Source of the DNA: an uncultured Clostridium sp.
GTDB lineage: Bacteria; Bacillota; Clostridia; TANB77; CAG-465
Direction: 5' to 3'
NCBI GenBank assembly: GCA_900554875.1
Contig: USJA01000064.1
Location: forward strand, 1 to 6,082
DNA length: 6,082 nucleotides
Shown: piece by piece, positions 5,580 to 6,082 of the stretch
Layout of the letters: the number at the start of each line of letters is the position of its first letter
Numbering within the stretch: position 1 is the first letter of the stretch
Notes under the pieces: model-generated
What the model was told of the DNA's origin: nothing
Seen by the model: only the letters and a program-made list of their open reading frames with translations
Databases searched by the model: none
Program-made: the position numbers and the translations under genes

Positions 5580-6044
5580 ATGGATAAGAAAAAAATATGG
5601 TATTTAGTAATTAGTATATTAATTCCACTATTTATTGGCTTTTTAGGAAGTTTACTTGGCGGTTCAATGTCACTTTTTGACAACATAGAAAAGCCATGGT
5701 TTGCACCTCCTGCAATATTGTTTCCAATAGCATGGGGAATTTTGTATATACTTATGGGAGTTTCATCTTATTTGGTATATACAAGTGATAGTGAGTATAA
5801 AAAAACAGGTTTAATATTTTACGCTATACAATTAATAGTAAATGCACTTTGGACTATGATTTTCTTTAGATTTGAAAACTTTTTATTTGCATTTGTTTGG
5901 TTACTATTATTACTTTTAATTGTCTTAGCTATGATGTACTATTTTTATAAATCAAATAAAGTGGCATTTTATTTACAAATACCATATGTGTTATGGCTTA
6001 TATTTGCAAGCATTTTAAACTATTCAATTTATACATTAAATTAA
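5580..6044 (+). CDS. tspO: TspO/MBR family tryptophan-rich sensory membrane protein
   Basis: A five-helix integral membrane protein of the family that binds porphyrins and, in animals, cholesterol. In bacteria it has been linked to tetrapyrrole handling and stress responses, but its role varies. The 154-aa length is typical. Helices fall near 6-28, 45-66, 77-95, 100-121 and 128-150. Diagnostic features are the loop KPWFAPPAILFPIAWGILY (38-56), with Trp40, Pro43, Pro44, Pro49 and Trp52; QLIVNALWTMIFF (84-96), with Asn88 and Trp91; and QIPYVLWLIFASILNYSIY (133-151). The start is ATG 5580, 9 nt after the GG of AGGTGATC. A second ATG at 5576 is out of frame and gives only a three-residue peptide (MYG). 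The gene stands as a single unit divergent from the CmpB-like gene. No haem-synthesis or photolyase gene is visible to hint at its ligand. Confidence 0.94.
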   Translation: MDKKKIWYLVISILIPLFIGFLGSLLGGSMSLFDNIEKPWFAPPAILFPIAWGILYILMGVSSYLVYTSDSEYKKTGLIFYAIQLIVNALWTMIFFRFENFLFAFVWLLLLLLIVLAMMYYFYKSNKVAFYLQIPYVLWLIFASILNYSIYTLN

Positions 6045-6082
6045 TAATTGTTTTGGAGTATAAATAAAGAAGACGGCTTTTG

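Noticed and set aside
5576..5587. ATG 5576 as the tspO start
   Set aside because: It is out of frame with tspO and hits TAA after three codons; ATG 5580 gives the complete family protein.

Overview
The window looks like ordinary chromosomal DNA from a low-GC Gram-positive bacterium, most likely one of the Clostridia. The grounds are a strong A+T bias (clearly above two thirds by eye), heavy use of AGA for Arg and ATA for Ile, strong Shine-Dalgarno (SD) sites of the AGGAGG/GGTGATC type, sigma-A-like promoters and Bacillota-type protein families. Species cannot be fixed from the sequence alone. There are seven genes, all intact. I see no tRNA, rRNA, CRISPR array, insertion sequence, phage gene or frameshift.

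Left block (about 24-3185, plus strand): an extended -10 promoter drives glyA (serine hydroxymethyltransferase), followed 10 nt later by pgi (glucose-6-phosphate isomerase) and 26 nt later by a small membrane-anchored protein of unknown function. Tight spacing, individual SD sites and no terminator in between suggest one operon joining one-carbon/serine-glycine metabolism to glycolysis.

Middle (3186-4255, plus strand): asd (aspartate-semialdehyde dehydrogenase, the branch point to lysine/diaminopimelate, threonine and methionine) stands alone, without dap genes beside it. Its start region is the most unusual part of the window. A 10-bp perfect inverted repeat, extendable to about 15 bp with wobbles, is followed directly by six T and then the asd ATG. 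The SD lies in the right arm. The element looks like an intrinsic terminator, an SD-sequestering hairpin and possibly an operator at once.

Right block (4236-5451, minus strand): asd converges with two minus-strand genes across a bidirectional terminator hairpin that contains the asd stop codon in its loop. The first is an unrecognised 135-aa basic protein with a near-perfect consensus promoter (TTGACA, 16-nt spacer, TGT-TATAAT). Upstream of it lies a 227-aa multi-pass membrane protein of the CmpB-like 'putative ABC transporter type IV' family (PF06541).

Far right (5580-6044, plus strand): tspO, a TspO/MBR-family five-helix membrane protein, is divergent from the CmpB-like gene across a 128-bp AT-rich gap. 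The window ends 38 nt after tspO, in what may be the left half of another hairpin.

I did not find a clearly new multi-gene system. The points most worth checking are the asd leader element, the orphan 135-aa gene with its very strong promoter, and the unknown third gene of the glyA-pgi operon.
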